Positions 25,150 to 33,777 of a stretch of 64,000 nucleotides of DNA are shown one piece after another. Origin of the DNA: an uncultured Bacteroides sp. GTDB taxonomy: Bacteria; Bacteroidota; Bacteroidia; Bacteroidales; UBA932. The notes below the pieces were generated by a model. The model saw only the letters and a list, made by a program, of their open reading frames with translations, was not told the origin of the DNA and searched no databases. The first letter of the stretch is position 1, and each line of letters begins with the position of its first letter. The DNA lies in the NCBI GenBank assembly GCA_945874355.1, contig CAMCGB010000001.1, positions 124,001-188,000 of the forward strand, read 5' to 3'. A program made the translations under genes and the position numbers.

Positions 25150-26049
25150 ATGAAAAAACTTTACATGCTTTTGGCTTTGGTGGGCATTTTCGCCGCCTGC
25201 CAGCCTGAAGAGTTGCAGACCACCTTCGAGGTAGATGCCGCCAAGGCTGTTATCGATGTTACCTGCATCGATATTCAGACCAATCAGCCCGCTGCGGCAG
25301 AGCTTACCACCAGCGCTGGTGTGGTATCCGGAAGTCAGGTCATTCTCACCGGTAACAAGGAACTCCCTGCTACCGAGGTTTCAATTTCCGCTGTATATCA
25401 GGGAAAGACTTACGGACCCGTGAAGGTTAGCGTAAACGCCCTCAAGGCCGGTGGAAACGCTGTTTACTCCGCTACTATCGTAGTTGGCGAGCTTCTTCCC
25501 GTGAACCCCGATCCCGCAGCATACGACTGCGCACCTAAGGGCGCCGCAAGCGTTACTGTTTCCGATCCTATCTACTTCACCCGCAACGACGGTCACGCTC
25601 TTGTTGACCACGCCGGCAAGAAGTACGCAAAGAACCTGACCGAGTACGCTTTCGAGTTCTCAGTAGTATGGAACGCCTTCTCAGGAAGCGAGGTTTCCAC
25701 ATTCACCAACGTCGCTGATGAGGACGACGCTCTCGTATTCAGCAAGTATGTAGCCGCTTTCAACTCAGGAAAGGTTACCACCGAGCAGCTTTACAAGGGA
25801 ACGGTTTCCGCTTGGGCTTACTACACCGTTTACCAGAACAACACTCTCTCCGCACAGGTTTATGAGGTTACCAAGACCCTCGACGGACAGACCACTTCTG
25901 TTGGTGAGTTCACCGTTGTAAACTACGCTTCTTCAGTTCAGTTCGAGGAAATCGCCAACCCTGAAGGACACGGTCACTACCACTACGGACACGGTACTCC
26001 TCACTCTGACGATACCAACGCCGGTGGCGGAATCATCGCAGCTGAGTAA
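25150..26049 (+). CDS. DUF3869-like surface lipoprotein with His-rich tail
   Basis: A 299-residue lipoprotein; the start at 25150 puts the signal directly in front (MKKLYMLLALVGIFAACQPEE, lipobox FAAC). Two short beta-sandwich-like parts follow (VDAAKAVIDVTCIDIQTNQPAAAELTT...), a pattern I associate with DUF3869 lipoproteins of Bacteroidetes. The last 30 residues contain HGHYHYGHGTPH, a potential metal-binding tail. Codon use is visibly shifted (many GCT, GTT, AAC, AAG), as in the following ompA gene, suggesting strong expression. It probably shares the promoter with ompA, 39 bp downstream. Confidence 0.6.
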   Translation: MKKLYMLLALVGIFAACQPEELQTTFEVDAAKAVIDVTCIDIQTNQPAAAELTTSAGVVSGSQVILTGNKELPATEVSISAVYQGKTYGPVKVSVNALKAGGNAVYSATIVVGELLPVNPDPAAYDCAPKGAASVTVSDPIYFTRNDGHALVDHAGKKYAKNLTEYAFEFSVVWNAFSGSEVSTFTNVADEDDALVFSKYVAAFNSGKVTTEQLYKGTVSAWAYYTVYQNNTLSAQVYEVTKTLDGQTTSVGEFTVVNYASSVQFEEIANPEGHGHYHYGHGTPHSDDTNAGGGIIAAE

Positions 26050-26088
26050 TCTGGAAGGAAGTATTAACTGATAAATTGAATTTAAGAT

Positions 26089-27246
26089 ATGAAAATCAAG
26101 GTTTTAGCATTGTCGCTTGCTGTGGTTGCAGCTGCATTCACCGCAAACGCTCAGACTACCTGCAAGGGTAACGACATCTTTGTAGGTGTGGGTGTAGGAG
26201 CTATTTCACCTTTCACTCCCGGCCTGAACGCTCCTTCTGTATATGCCAACATTGAGGTCGGCAAGTACATTACTCCTGTATGGGGTGTTCGTGGCGTGAT
26301 TGGAGGCCCTTTCCAGTCTCTTAACGCAAACAAGGGAAATGCCACCATCAACACCAGCTCTCCTGATGTAAAGGCTTATAAGAACAAGCTCTTCGGTGAG
26401 CTCAACTTCGACGCAATGTTCAACATTTCGAACCTCTTCGCCGACAATCTCGCCAAGTTCGACGTATATCTGTTCGCAGGTCCTACCCTCAACTTCTCTT
26501 CAGTAGGTACCAAGTTCGCTGATGTTCAGAACGCTGAGGTTCTCCTCGTCGAGGAGTGCAACGACTTTAAGGTTCGCGCAGGCGCTACCGTAGGTCTCGG
26601 ACTTGCCTACAACTTCACCAAGAGCTTCGCTCTCGGACTTGAGGGACGCTTCGGAGTTACCCCTTCAATCTTCGGTGACGCTGACGCTTACCGCAAGGCA
26701 GAGGGAACCGGTCGTCTGGCCATCAACGGTGTTTGGACCATCGGTGGCAAGCACGGCAAGATTGCCCGCGCAGCATCAGCAGCCGCAGCAGCCGGATACC
26801 TCTCAAAGGAGGCTGTTGACGCTATCGTAAACGAGGCTCTCGAGAAGAATCCCAAGATTGTTGAGAAGGTTGTCGAGAAGGAAGTCATCAAGCAGGTTGA
26901 GAAGCTCGTCAACAACGATGTTCCTTCTTCTACCGCTATCTTCTTCGAGATCGGCAAGGCTACCCTTACCAGCAAGGATAAGGCTCGCATCAAGCTTTAT
27001 GCTGAGTCTATCAACGCTTGCAAGGACGACAGCGTCTTCGAGGTCGGCGGATATGCAGACAAGAAGACCGGTAGCGCAAAGACCAACCAGAAGCTTTCAG
27101 AGAAGCGTGCCCAGACCGTTTACGATGCTCTCGTTGCTGAGGGAGTTGATCCCAGCAGACTTGAGAAGAAGGCTTACGGTGGTGTAGACGCCATCTTCTT
27201 CAACAACGACGTTCTTTCACGTACCGTTATCATCAAGAAGAAATAA
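26089..27246 (+). CDS. OmpA-family outer-membrane protein
   Basis: A 385-residue protein with signal peptide (MKIKVLALSLAVVAAAFTANAQ), an N-terminal beta barrel (to about residue 215), a linker rich in E, K and V (IVEKVVEKEVIKQVEKLVN), and a C-terminal OmpA/MotB peptidoglycan-binding domain (IFFEIGKATLTSKDKARI ... YGGVDAIFFNNDVLSRTVII). It anchors the outer membrane to peptidoglycan. The strongly biased codons and the good terminator after it suggest an abundant structural protein. It follows the DUF3869-like lipoprotein and is likely co-transcribed with it. Confidence 0.92.
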   Translation: MKIKVLALSLAVVAAAFTANAQTTCKGNDIFVGVGVGAISPFTPGLNAPSVYANIEVGKYITPVWGVRGVIGGPFQSLNANKGNATINTSSPDVKAYKNKLFGELNFDAMFNISNLFADNLAKFDVYLFAGPTLNFSSVGTKFADVQNAEVLLVEECNDFKVRAGATVGLGLAYNFTKSFALGLEGRFGVTPSIFGDADAYRKAEGTGRLAINGVWTIGGKHGKIARAASAAAAAGYLSKEAVDAIVNEALEKNPKIVEKVVEKEVIKQVEKLVNNDVPSSTAIFFEIGKATLTSKDKARIKLYAESINACKDDSVFEVGGYADKKTGSAKTNQKLSEKRAQTVYDALVAEGVDPSRLEKKAYGGVDAIFFNNDVLSRTVIIKKK

Positions 27247-27262
27247 TTCACCTTCTATCATA

Positions 27263-27291
27263 AAGGCGGCTGCCACGCAGCCGCCTTTTTT
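27263..27291 (+). terminator. Intrinsic terminator after ompA
   Basis: A perfect 10-bp stem AAGGCGGCTG/CAGCCGCCTT with loop CCACG, followed by a run of T. Only 18 bp separate it from the next start codon. Confidence 0.9.
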
Positions 27292-27309
27292 AATTATTGA
27301 CTTCCGACT

Positions 27310-28485
27310 ATGAATTGCATCGAAAAGTTCGAAGAAATCTATCGCAAGGCTCCCCAGAGCGTTGCTTTCTGCCCTTACAGGGTTTGCCCCCTGGGTGCTC
27401 ATACAGACCATCAGAAAGGCAAAGTGACAGGATTCGCCATAGATAAAGGTATCCATATAGCCTTCAGTCCCAAGCTGAACGGTGTGGTTGAGCTTGCCTC
27501 CCTTCAGTTCGACAAACGCGCCCAATGGCACGTAAGAGACGTCCCCGAGCACAAAAGGGAAGACTGGGCTGACTACCTTCGCGGAGCTACTCTGGAGCTT
27601 TCTACCCGTTATCCTCTGCGCAACGGTATCAGCGGAGTCATCGAAGGAAGTTTGCCTATAGGCGGTCTGTCGTCATCTGCCGCGGTTACGATTGCTTTTA
27701 TATCCGCTCTGTGCAGGGTCAACGACATCAAGCCCAGCCAGGACGAGATAATCCAGATTGCTCTCAGTGCCGAGGTCAATTATGTCGGAGTGTCAGTAGG
27801 AAAGCTCGACCAGAGTTGTGAAGTCTATTGTCGCGCCGACCAGCTGCTCTACCTTGATACCCAGGACGACAGCTATGAGCTCATCTCAGCTCCTGAAGGT
27901 ATGAAACCCTGGAAAATCGGCATCTTTTTCTCCGGTCTTGAGCGCAATCTAGCTTCGAGCAAGTACAATATGAGAGTCGATGAGGTCCGCAGTGCCGCTT
28001 ATGCGCTGAAAGCCTATTCCGGAATGGAATACGGCAAATTCAGGCAGACTTTCCTACGCGATGTGCCCTACGAAACATTCCTGGAGTATAAAGACAGACT
28101 GCCGGAGACTTTCCGCAAACGTGCCGAGCATTTCTACACCGAGCAGGAAAGGGTAGAGGAAGGCGTGCAGGCCTGGAAAAGGGGTGATATTGACGCTTTC
28201 GGCGATGCGATAAAGCGCAGTGGAGAGTCCTCGATCAACAATTGGGAGACAGGCTCGGAAGAGTTGAAGGCCCTTAGTGAAATCATTCTGCGTCAGGACG
28301 GAGTTTATGGAGCAAGGTTCAGCGGAGCCGGTTTCAAGGGCTGCTGTATGGCTCTTATCGATCCTGGCTATGAAGAAAGCATAGAGCGTAATGTCCGTGG
28401 GGAGTATCTCAAACTTTTCCCTGCCCTGGGCGACAAATACCTTTTCTGCTCGTGCCTCAGCGCCGACGGCATCGAACTCATTTAA
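27310..28485 (+). CDS. GHMP sugar-1-kinase, galacturonokinase-like
   Basis: A 391-residue cytoplasmic kinase of the galactokinase branch of GHMP kinases. The sugar-binding signature reads RVCPLGAHTDHQ (24-35), not the galactokinase RxNxxGEHTDY; A30 replaces the Glu that contacts the C6 hydroxyl of galactose. Plant galacturonokinase, as I recall it, reads RICPLGAHIDHQ. The ATP loop PIGGLSSSAA (116-125), a catalytic Asp in VGKLDQS (D167) and the third motif FSGAGFKGCC are present, so it should be active. The likely reaction is sugar plus ATP to sugar 1-phosphate, perhaps with galacturonate. A nucleotidyltransferase follows after 11 bp. Plain galactokinase is the alternative. Confidence 0.75.
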   Translation: MNCIEKFEEIYRKAPQSVAFCPYRVCPLGAHTDHQKGKVTGFAIDKGIHIAFSPKLNGVVELASLQFDKRAQWHVRDVPEHKREDWADYLRGATLELSTRYPLRNGISGVIEGSLPIGGLSSSAAVTIAFISALCRVNDIKPSQDEIIQIALSAEVNYVGVSVGKLDQSCEVYCRADQLLYLDTQDDSYELISAPEGMKPWKIGIFFSGLERNLASSKYNMRVDEVRSAAYALKAYSGMEYGKFRQTFLRDVPYETFLEYKDRLPETFRKRAEHFYTEQERVEEGVQAWKRGDIDAFGDAIKRSGESSINNWETGSEELKALSEIILRQDGVYGARFSGAGFKGCCMALIDPGYEESIERNVRGEYLKLFPALGDKYLFCSCLSADGIELI

Positions 28486-28496
28486 TTGTATTATTT

Positions 28497-29228
28497 ATGA
28501 AGTGCATAATTCTTGCCGCCGGTTACGCCACGAGGCTCTATCCTTTGACCGAGAACTTCCCCAAACCTCTTCTCAAGGTAGGAGAGAAAACCATCCTTGA
28601 TCACCTGATTGACGATTTGAAGAGCGGAGCGGAGGTGGATGAGTTCGCTGTGGTCACAAACCACAAATTCGCTTCGCATTTTTCTCAGTGGGCGCCCGAA
28701 GGAGTCAGGGTTGTAGATGATATGACTTCGACCAACGAGACAAGGCTGGGAGCTGTCCGGGATATTGAGTTCTGCCTCAAGTCCCTTGGCTACAAGGACG
28801 ATATACTGGTCATAGCAGGCGACAATGTGCTGGATTTCAGCTTGAACTCTTTTGTGCGCTACGCTGCTGACAAGCACGCCTCCTGCATTATGCGCTATTA
28901 CGAAAGTGAGCCCGCCCGCCTTCGCAAGAGCGCAGTAGTGGAAGTGGACCTGACAGACAGAGTGCTCACGATGGAAGAAAAACCTTCCGAGCCCAAGAGC
29001 AACTGGTGCTGCCCGCCTTTCTACTACTACACAGCAGACGATGCGGCTTTGATCCCTCAGGCCATCAGTGAAGGTTGCGCCGTGGACGCTCCGGGCTCGT
29101 TTGCGAGCTATCTTTCCTCCCGCAGGCCGCTCTATGCGATGCAGATGAGAGGAAAACGCTATGACATAGGCACTCTTGAGAGCTATAAACAAGTCTGTCA
29201 GACTTATAAAGGTATAACAGAGATTTGA
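28497..29228 (+). CDS. Sugar-1-phosphate nucleotidyltransferase
   Basis: A 243-residue enzyme of the NTP-transferase family (GlmU/RfbA-like Rossmann fold). The nucleotide loop is IILAAGYATRLYPLT, followed by FPKPLLKVGEKTILDH; AGDN (divalent metal Asp) and the late RYDIGTLESYKQV are also family hallmarks. The ATG at 28497 sits directly before the loop. It would convert a sugar 1-phosphate and NTP to an NDP-sugar and pyrophosphate. As it lies 11 bp after the galacturonokinase-like gene, the two likely act in sequence as a salvage route to a UDP- or dTDP-sugar. The base and sugar cannot be read from sequence. A terminator overlaps its stop codon. Confidence 0.85.
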   Translation: MKCIILAAGYATRLYPLTENFPKPLLKVGEKTILDHLIDDLKSGAEVDEFAVVTNHKFASHFSQWAPEGVRVVDDMTSTNETRLGAVRDIEFCLKSLGYKDDILVIAGDNVLDFSLNSFVRYAADKHASCIMRYYESEPARLRKSAVVEVDLTDRVLTMEEKPSEPKSNWCCPPFYYYTADDAALIPQAISEGCAVDAPGSFASYLSSRRPLYAMQMRGKRYDIGTLESYKQVCQTYKGITEI

Positions 29229-29244
29229 AATCTCTGTTTTTTTA
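29217..29244 (+). terminator. Terminator overlapping the nucleotidyltransferase stop codon
   Basis: A 9-bp stem ACAGAGATT/AATCTCTGT whose 3-nt loop is the stop codon TGA (29226-29228), followed by a run of T. The upstream half encodes the last residues. Confidence 0.8.
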
Positions 29245-29246
29245 AT

Positions 29247-29254
29247 TATTTTTG
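29247..29254 (+). promoter_or_regulatory. -7 box of the coiled-coil/zapA unit
   Basis: TATTTTTG, an exact match, ends 24 bp before the ATG at 29279 and directly follows the preceding terminator. Confidence 0.5.
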
Positions 29255-29278
29255 CGTTGTCAGCTATAGGATTTAATT

Positions 29279-29551
29279 ATGCTGGAGGATTTTGAGGGAA
29301 AAGTTTTGAAATTGATTTCTCTTTACGAGGCTGAAAAGCAGAGGGCGGACACCCTCTGTCAGGCTCTTGAGTCCAAGGAAAAGGAAATCCGCAGCTGCAA
29401 AATGCAGATTACTGATTTGAACCAACAGATAGACAATCTCCGTCTGGCCATAGCCTTTCAGGCGGTCAGTGAGGACAAGAGCGGGGCGCGTGCGCGTATC
29501 GATTCGATAATCAGGGAGATTGACAGGTGCATAAAACTTCTGGAGGCTTGA
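29279..29551 (+). CDS. Short coiled-coil protein upstream of zapA
   Basis: A 90-residue, almost entirely helical protein with heptad-like spacing (LEDFEGKVLKLISLYEAEKQ, LESKEKEIRSCKMQITDLNQQIDNLRLAI). There is no signal or membrane segment. It ends 2 bp before zapA, so the two are co-translated. Position and coiled-coil character suggest a division-associated partner of ZapA, comparable in shape to ZapB, but no sequence family is recognised and this is inference. Confidence 0.7.
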   Translation: MLEDFEGKVLKLISLYEAEKQRADTLCQALESKEKEIRSCKMQITDLNQQIDNLRLAIAFQAVSEDKSGARARIDSIIREIDRCIKLLEA

Positions 29552-29553
29552 AG

Positions 29554-29841
29554 ATGGGGCAGAAGATTACACTTAAAATCGGAGGCAGGGATTATCCTTT
29601 GACCGCAGAGTCTGAGGAGCTCGAGCAGATGATGCGCCTTGCTGCCGTGGATGTGGACAAAGCTCTGACCCAGTTCAACGCCCGCTTCCCGGACACCAGT
29701 CTTGAGGACAAGCTGGTTTTTGTGGCAGTGCAGGAGACAGTCCGGAAGCTGTATGCGAAGAAAAAGTGGCAAGTGCTTAAGGATGAAGTGCTTTCGCTTG
29801 ATTCCAAGCTTGCCTCCTATCTAGAAGGAATAGACAAATAG
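29554..29841 (+). CDS. zapA: Cell division protein ZapA
   Basis: A 95-residue cytoplasmic protein that bundles FtsZ filaments at the division ring. The N-terminal beta part (ITLKIGGRDYPLTAESEELEQMMRLAA) and the C-terminal coiled coil (DKLVFVAVQETVRKLYAKKK) match ZapA. The ATG at 29554 is chosen because the family starts a few residues before the first strand; 9 extra upstream codons would overlap the coiled-coil gene. The stop codon overlaps the first base of a structured RNA that follows, the same neighbour order (zapA then 6S RNA) as in E. coli. Confidence 0.9.
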   Translation: MGQKITLKIGGRDYPLTAESEELEQMMRLAAVDVDKALTQFNARFPDTSLEDKLVFVAVQETVRKLYAKKKWQVLKDEVLSLDSKLASYLEGIDK

Positions 29842-29993
29842 CCGTCAGGCCCATCTTCTGAAAACAACAAGTTCTTCGGAACCGGGTCTGCTCACGCCGG
29901 GGAAAACAAGCCCGCTTGACGGGAAGTTTGATACGGGGTGGAACCCAAATCTTTTTCAGAGTATTTTCTGAAAGTTCGGCCGACGGCTTTTTT
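29841..29993 (+). ncRNA. ssrS: Structured small RNA, candidate 6S RNA
   Basis: A non-coding stretch closed by a long-range helix: GCCGTC (29841-29846) pairs with GACGGC (29982-29987) and, past a bulged A, GGCC pairs with GGCC. A second long-range helix pairs TCTGAAAA (29857-29864) with TTTTCAGA (29953-29960). Internal hairpins include GTTC-TTCG-GAAC and CCCG...CGGG. A T run after 29987 makes the closing stem a terminator. A rod-like RNA of about 150 nt beside zapA is the place of 6S RNA (RNA polymerase-binding regulator) in enterobacteria. Bacteroidales are known to carry divergent 6S RNAs; identity here is inferred. Confidence 0.6.
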
Positions 29994-30068
29994 ATAACGA
30001 CAGTTTCTGCTGCTTGCGCGCTGAAGCTGCCGTTTTTGCGATTTAGTAACATTATATATTTATAGAGT

Positions 30069-31607
30069 ATGTTTTTGTATTATTTGTTATGCGCTTTCGG
30101 TGGAGCAATCATCGGAGTAGCTGTATATATTCTTGTCTACAAGCTCATTTCCAAGGGGCAGGCGGACGCATTGATTGAAAAGGCAAAGTTGGAGGCCGAA
30201 AACATCAGGCAGCAGAAAGAACTTCAGGCGAAGGAAAAATACCTCCAGCTCAAGAGTGAGCACGACAACTATGTCAATACCCGGAACCACGAGCTGAAGG
30301 ACCGCGAGAACAACATCAAGTCCCGCGAAGGTCAGCTTAACGCCCAGAGCCAGGAGCTTCAGAAGAAGAGCCGCGACCTCGACTCCCAGAAGGGTCAGCT
30401 CAACGCCCAGAAGGCAAGACTCGAGGACAAGATCAGCGAGTACGACAAGCTGACCGCCCAGGTGAACAGCGAGCTTGAGAACCTGGCAGGTATGACAGCC
30501 GAGCAGGCCAAGAAGATGCTTGTCGAGAATATGAAGGCCGAAGCCCGCAGCGAGGCCCAGGCCTACATCAACGACACTATGGACGAAGCCCGTCTGAATG
30601 CGTCAAAGGAAGCCAAGAGAATCATCATCAATACCATTCAGCGTACCGCTACCGAGACCGCTATTGAAAACGCAGTGACCACTTTCCCCATCGACAATGA
30701 CGAGGTCAAGGGCCGCATCATCGGTAGGGAAGGCCGTAATATCCGCGCCCTGGAGGCCGCCACCGGAGTGGAAATCGTAGTGGACGATACCCCCGATGCC
30801 ATCCTGCTCTCGGCTTTCGATCCTGTCAGGAGGGAGATTGCCCGCCTGTCTCTGCATCAGCTGGTTATAGACGGTAGAATCCATCCGGCCCGCATCGAAG
30901 AAGTAGTGTCCAAAGTGAGCAAGCAGCTCGACGACGAGATTCTGGAGACCGGAAAACGTACCTGCATCGACCTTGGCATCCACGGTCTGAATATTGAGCT
31001 CGTCAAGCTCATTGGCCGCATGAAGTACCGCTCTTCTTACGGACAGAACCTCCTGCAGCACTCCCGCGAGGTTGCAAATATCTGTGCCACAATGGCTTCA
31101 GAGCTGAACCTCAATCCCAAGATTGCCCGCAGGGCCGGTCTTCTCCACGATATAGGAAAGGTGAGCGAGAATGAGCCCGAATATCCTCACGCAATACTCG
31201 GCGCCAAACTGGCCGAGCAGTACAAGGAGAGGCCTGAGGTATGCAACGCCATCGGAGCCCACCACGAGGAGATGGAGATGACCAGCATCTACTCGCCTCT
31301 GGTACTTGTTGCAGATGCCATCTCCGGAGCCCGTCCCGGTGCAAGACGCGAGGTGATAGAGTCTTACATCAAGCGCCTAAAGGGTATGGAAGACCTTGCC
31401 GCTTCATATCCCGGAGTGACCAAGAGCTATGCCATCCAGGCAGGTCGTGAGCTTAGGGTTATCGTAGGGGCAGAGGAAGTGTCCGACAGCCAGGCCGCAA
31501 GGCTTTCTACGGACATCGCCCAGCGTATCCAGGACGAAATGACCTATCCGGGTCAGGTTAAGATTACAGTAATCCGGGAGACACGCTCGGTTGCTATAGC
31601 AAAATAA
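30069..31607 (+). CDS. rny: Ribonuclease Y
   Basis: A 512-residue membrane-anchored endoribonuclease that starts mRNA decay. The order is an N-terminal transmembrane helix (about 3-25), a long charged coiled coil (about 30-190), a KH domain ([20 protein letters not shown]) and an HD domain with the metal motif HSREVANI ... GLLHDIGK. Length and order are normal. It follows the 6S-like RNA and ends in a GC-rich terminator. A weak TATATTTA at about 30052 may be its promoter, but the match is imperfect. Confidence 0.97.
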   Translation: MFLYYLLCAFGGAIIGVAVYILVYKLISKGQADALIEKAKLEAENIRQQKELQAKEKYLQLKSEHDNYVNTRNHELKDRENNIKSREGQLNAQSQELQKKSRDLDSQKGQLNAQKARLEDKISEYDKLTAQVNSELENLAGMTAEQAKKMLVENMKAEARSEAQAYINDTMDEARLNASKEAKRIIINTIQRTATETAIENAVTTFPIDNDEVKGRIIGREGRNIRALEAATGVEIVVDDTPDAILLSAFDPVRREIARLSLHQLVIDGRIHPARIEEVVSKVSKQLDDEILETGKRTCIDLGIHGLNIELVKLIGRMKYRSSYGQNLLQHSREVANICATMASELNLNPKIARRAGLLHDIGKVSENEPEYPHAILGAKLAEQYKERPEVCNAIGAHHEEMEMTSIYSPLVLVADAISGARPGARREVIESYIKRLKGMEDLAASYPGVTKSYAIQAGRELRVIVGAEEVSDSQAARLSTDIAQRIQDEMTYPGQVKITVIRETRSVAIAK

Positions 31608-31636
31608 AAAGCGGGGCTTCGGCCCCGCTTTTTTTT
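31607..31636. terminator. Bidirectional terminator between rny and punA
   Basis: The 7-bp stem GCGGGGC/GCCCCGC with a TTCG loop has a T run on one side and an A run on the other, so it can stop rny from the left and the convergent purine phosphorylase operon from the right. Confidence 0.9.
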
Positions 31637-31647
31637 GCTTATCAGGC

Positions 31648-32493
31648 TTAAGACAGCCGCTCTATCATTGTGGCGAAGAGAGAACTCATCTTCACTGAGG
31701 CAGCATCTGCCTGCTTTACCACATCATCTCCGTCATTGAGGTTCTTCTCGACATTGAGGAAGTTGGACATATTGGTCACAACAGACATCCCGAACACCTT
31801 TATGCCGCAGTGGCGGGCTACTATGACCTCGGGGATTGTGGACATACCCACAAGGTCGGCCCCTATGCTGTGATAGAATCTGACTTCCGCCGGAGTCTCG
31901 TAGCTGGGACCGCTGGTGGCAAGATATACACCTTTCTTTACGCCTATTCCCTGCTCGGAGCACACCTGTTCTGCAAGCGACTGAAGCTGAAGGTCATAGG
32001 CGCAGGTCATATCCGGGAATCTGGGGCCGAAATCGTCGAGGTTCGCTCCGATCAGAGGGTTGGGCAGCAGGCTGATGTGGTCCCGTATTATCACAAGGTC
32101 CCCGACTTTATAGTCCTGGTTGCAGGCTCCGGCAGCATTGGATACGAAGATATACTCAATCCCCATCGCCTTCATAACCCTGATTCCCATAGTCACCTTT
32201 TCCATAGGGTAACCTTCATAGTAGTGGAATCGACCCTGCATCGCAACCACATCTTTTCCTCCCACCTTTCCGCATATGAAATTGCTCTTGTGGCCTATTG
32301 CGGTGGAAACAGGAAATCCCGGTATGCTGCTGTAGGGGATTACGGTGCTGTCAGCGATAGTGTCGGCAAATTTTCCCAGTCCGCTTCCCAGGACGACTCC
32401 GACCTTGGGCGAAAATCCTTCTGGTGCTTTTGACAGGATGAATTGTGCGCAACTGTTGATTCTATCAATTAGTTCTTTAGTGTTTTCTGCCAT
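31648..32493 (-). CDS. punA: Purine nucleoside phosphorylase
   Basis: A 281-residue trimeric-type PNP/MTAP-family enzyme, which splits guanosine and inosine with phosphate to base and ribose 1-phosphate. The signatures VVLGSGLGKFAD, ATSGPSYETPAEVRF and MSTIPEVIVARHCG fit the family. The asparagine in SVVTNM fits guanine/hypoxanthine-type PNP. It is the last gene of the DUF3276-mtaD-punA operon, 3 bp after the deaminase. Together the two handle nucleosides: one deaminates, the other phosphorolyses. Confidence 0.93.
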   Translation of the reverse strand: MAENTKELIDRINSCAQFILSKAPEGFSPKVGVVLGSGLGKFADTIADSTVIPYSSIPGFPVSTAIGHKSNFICGKVGGKDVVAMQGRFHYYEGYPMEKVTMGIRVMKAMGIEYIFVSNAAGACNQDYKVGDLVIIRDHISLLPNPLIGANLDDFGPRFPDMTCAYDLQLQSLAEQVCSEQGIGVKKGVYLATSGPSYETPAEVRFYHSIGADLVGMSTIPEVIVARHCGIKVFGMSVVTNMSNFLNVEKNLNDGDDVVKQADAASVKMSSLFATMIERLS

Positions 32494-32496
32494 TGC

Positions 32497-33777
32497 TTAT
32501 TGTTTTTGTGATATTTTACTGAGCACTTTGCGTGCCTGATGCAGTATCTCTTTTTCCTGTGGTATTTCTCTTTCCCTCATAAGGAAGCGTCCGTCGCATA
32601 TCAGCGAGTCTATGCAGTCCGAATGTGCCGAATAGACGAGGTTCGCCAGGAACGGGCCTTCGGAGAGGAAGTAAGTGCTGTCGGTGTCGATGATGCTCAA
32701 GTCGGCCCTGGCTCCTTCCCGGAGCACTCCGCTGTTTATCCTCAAGGCTTTGGCTCCGTTTATCGTGGCCATATCCATAAGGGTGTCCAGAGGCATCGCC
32801 GAAGGGTCGTCCCTCCAGGCTTTCTGGAAGAGGGCGGAGGTCTTCATCGCCTCGAGCATATCGAGGTTGTTTGAAGAGGCGCATCCGTCGGTGCCTATGC
32901 ACACATTCGCGCCGGCGTCCTGGAGCTCCTTGTAGCGGAAGCAGTAGCCGGAGGAGAGTTTGGTGTTGGAATTGATGTTGTGCACGCAGCTTACCCCGCG
33001 CTTTCCGAGCAGTTCTATGTCCCTGGGACTAATCCAGAGCGTATGGGCCGCAATGAGCCTGTCGGAGAGTATGCCCAAATCCTCCAGGTATTCGACGGGC
33101 GAAAGGCCTCCGTGCAGGGCCTTGCAGTCTTCCACCTCCTTGCGGGTCTCGCTCAGATGTATGTGGAGGTTGAGATTGTTCTTCTTCGCGTATTCGCTCA
33201 CCCAGAGCATCATCTGCTCGCTTACCGAATATATGGCGTGGAAGTTCAGCTCATATATGAGCCCGGGGTGCTTCCCGTTCAGGAACAACTCTGTCTTGGC
33301 GATGCACTGCTCCTTCTGGCGTTCGGCTTCTGCGGGGTCCATCTTGTCCATCACGTCGTAGCCCGTGGCTATCCTCAGCCCCATTTCCTCGCAAGCCTTT
33401 ACTGAAGCCTCGAAGAACCAATACTGGTCGTTGAAGGTGGCGCAACCGCTGCGTATCATTTCGAGACAGGCGACTTTGGTGGCCCAATAGACATAATCGT
33501 AGTCGATGGACTCCTCCACCTTCCATATGCGGGAAAGCCATTGCTGGAAGGCTATGTCCTCGCCGATTCCCCTCATCAGGGTCATAGGGGAGTGGGTGTG
33601 CATATTGACAAAGGCCGGTATGGCTACTTTGCCCCTGCAGTCCATTATTTCAAGGTCACCGGCCAGAGGCCACAAGGCGCTGCTGCCCTGCGGCTCTATA
33701 CGGGCGATAAGCCCCTTGTCGATGAGCATATCTTTGCGGATGCCGTCGACGGTGATGTCCTTGAGAAGTATTGCCAC
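32497..33777 (-). CDS. mtaD: 5-methylthioadenosine/S-adenosylhomocysteine deaminase-like amidohydrolase
   Basis: A 426-residue cytoplasmic metal-dependent amidohydrolase of the cytosine/adenosine deaminase group. The metal-binding residues are in VNMHTHSP, LHIHLSETR, LIAAHT and IGTDGCASSNN; the barrel is flanked by a composite beta domain. The MtaD group deaminates 5-methylthioadenosine, S-adenosylhomocysteine or adenosine to the inosine analogue, which PNP from the next gene could then split. A different deaminase substrate is possible. The start codon at 33775-33777 is GTG and overlaps the stop of the preceding DUF3276 gene, so the two are translationally coupled. Confidence 0.85.
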   Translation of the reverse strand: MAILLKDITVDGIRKDMLIDKGLIARIEPQGSSALWPLAGDLEIMDCRGKVAIPAFVNMHTHSPMTLMRGIGEDIAFQQWLSRIWKVEESIDYDYVYWATKVACLEMIRSGCATFNDQYWFFEASVKACEEMGLRIATGYDVMDKMDPAEAERQKEQCIAKTELFLNGKHPGLIYELNFHAIYSVSEQMMLWVSEYAKKNNLNLHIHLSETRKEVEDCKALHGGLSPVEYLEDLGILSDRLIAAHTLWISPRDIELLGKRGVSCVHNINSNTKLSSGYCFRYKELQDAGANVCIGTDGCASSNNLDMLEAMKTSALFQKAWRDDPSAMPLDTLMDMATINGAKALRINSGVLREGARADLSIIDTDSTYFLSEGPFLANLVYSAHSDCIDSLICDGRFLMREREIPQEKEILHQARKVLSKISQKQ

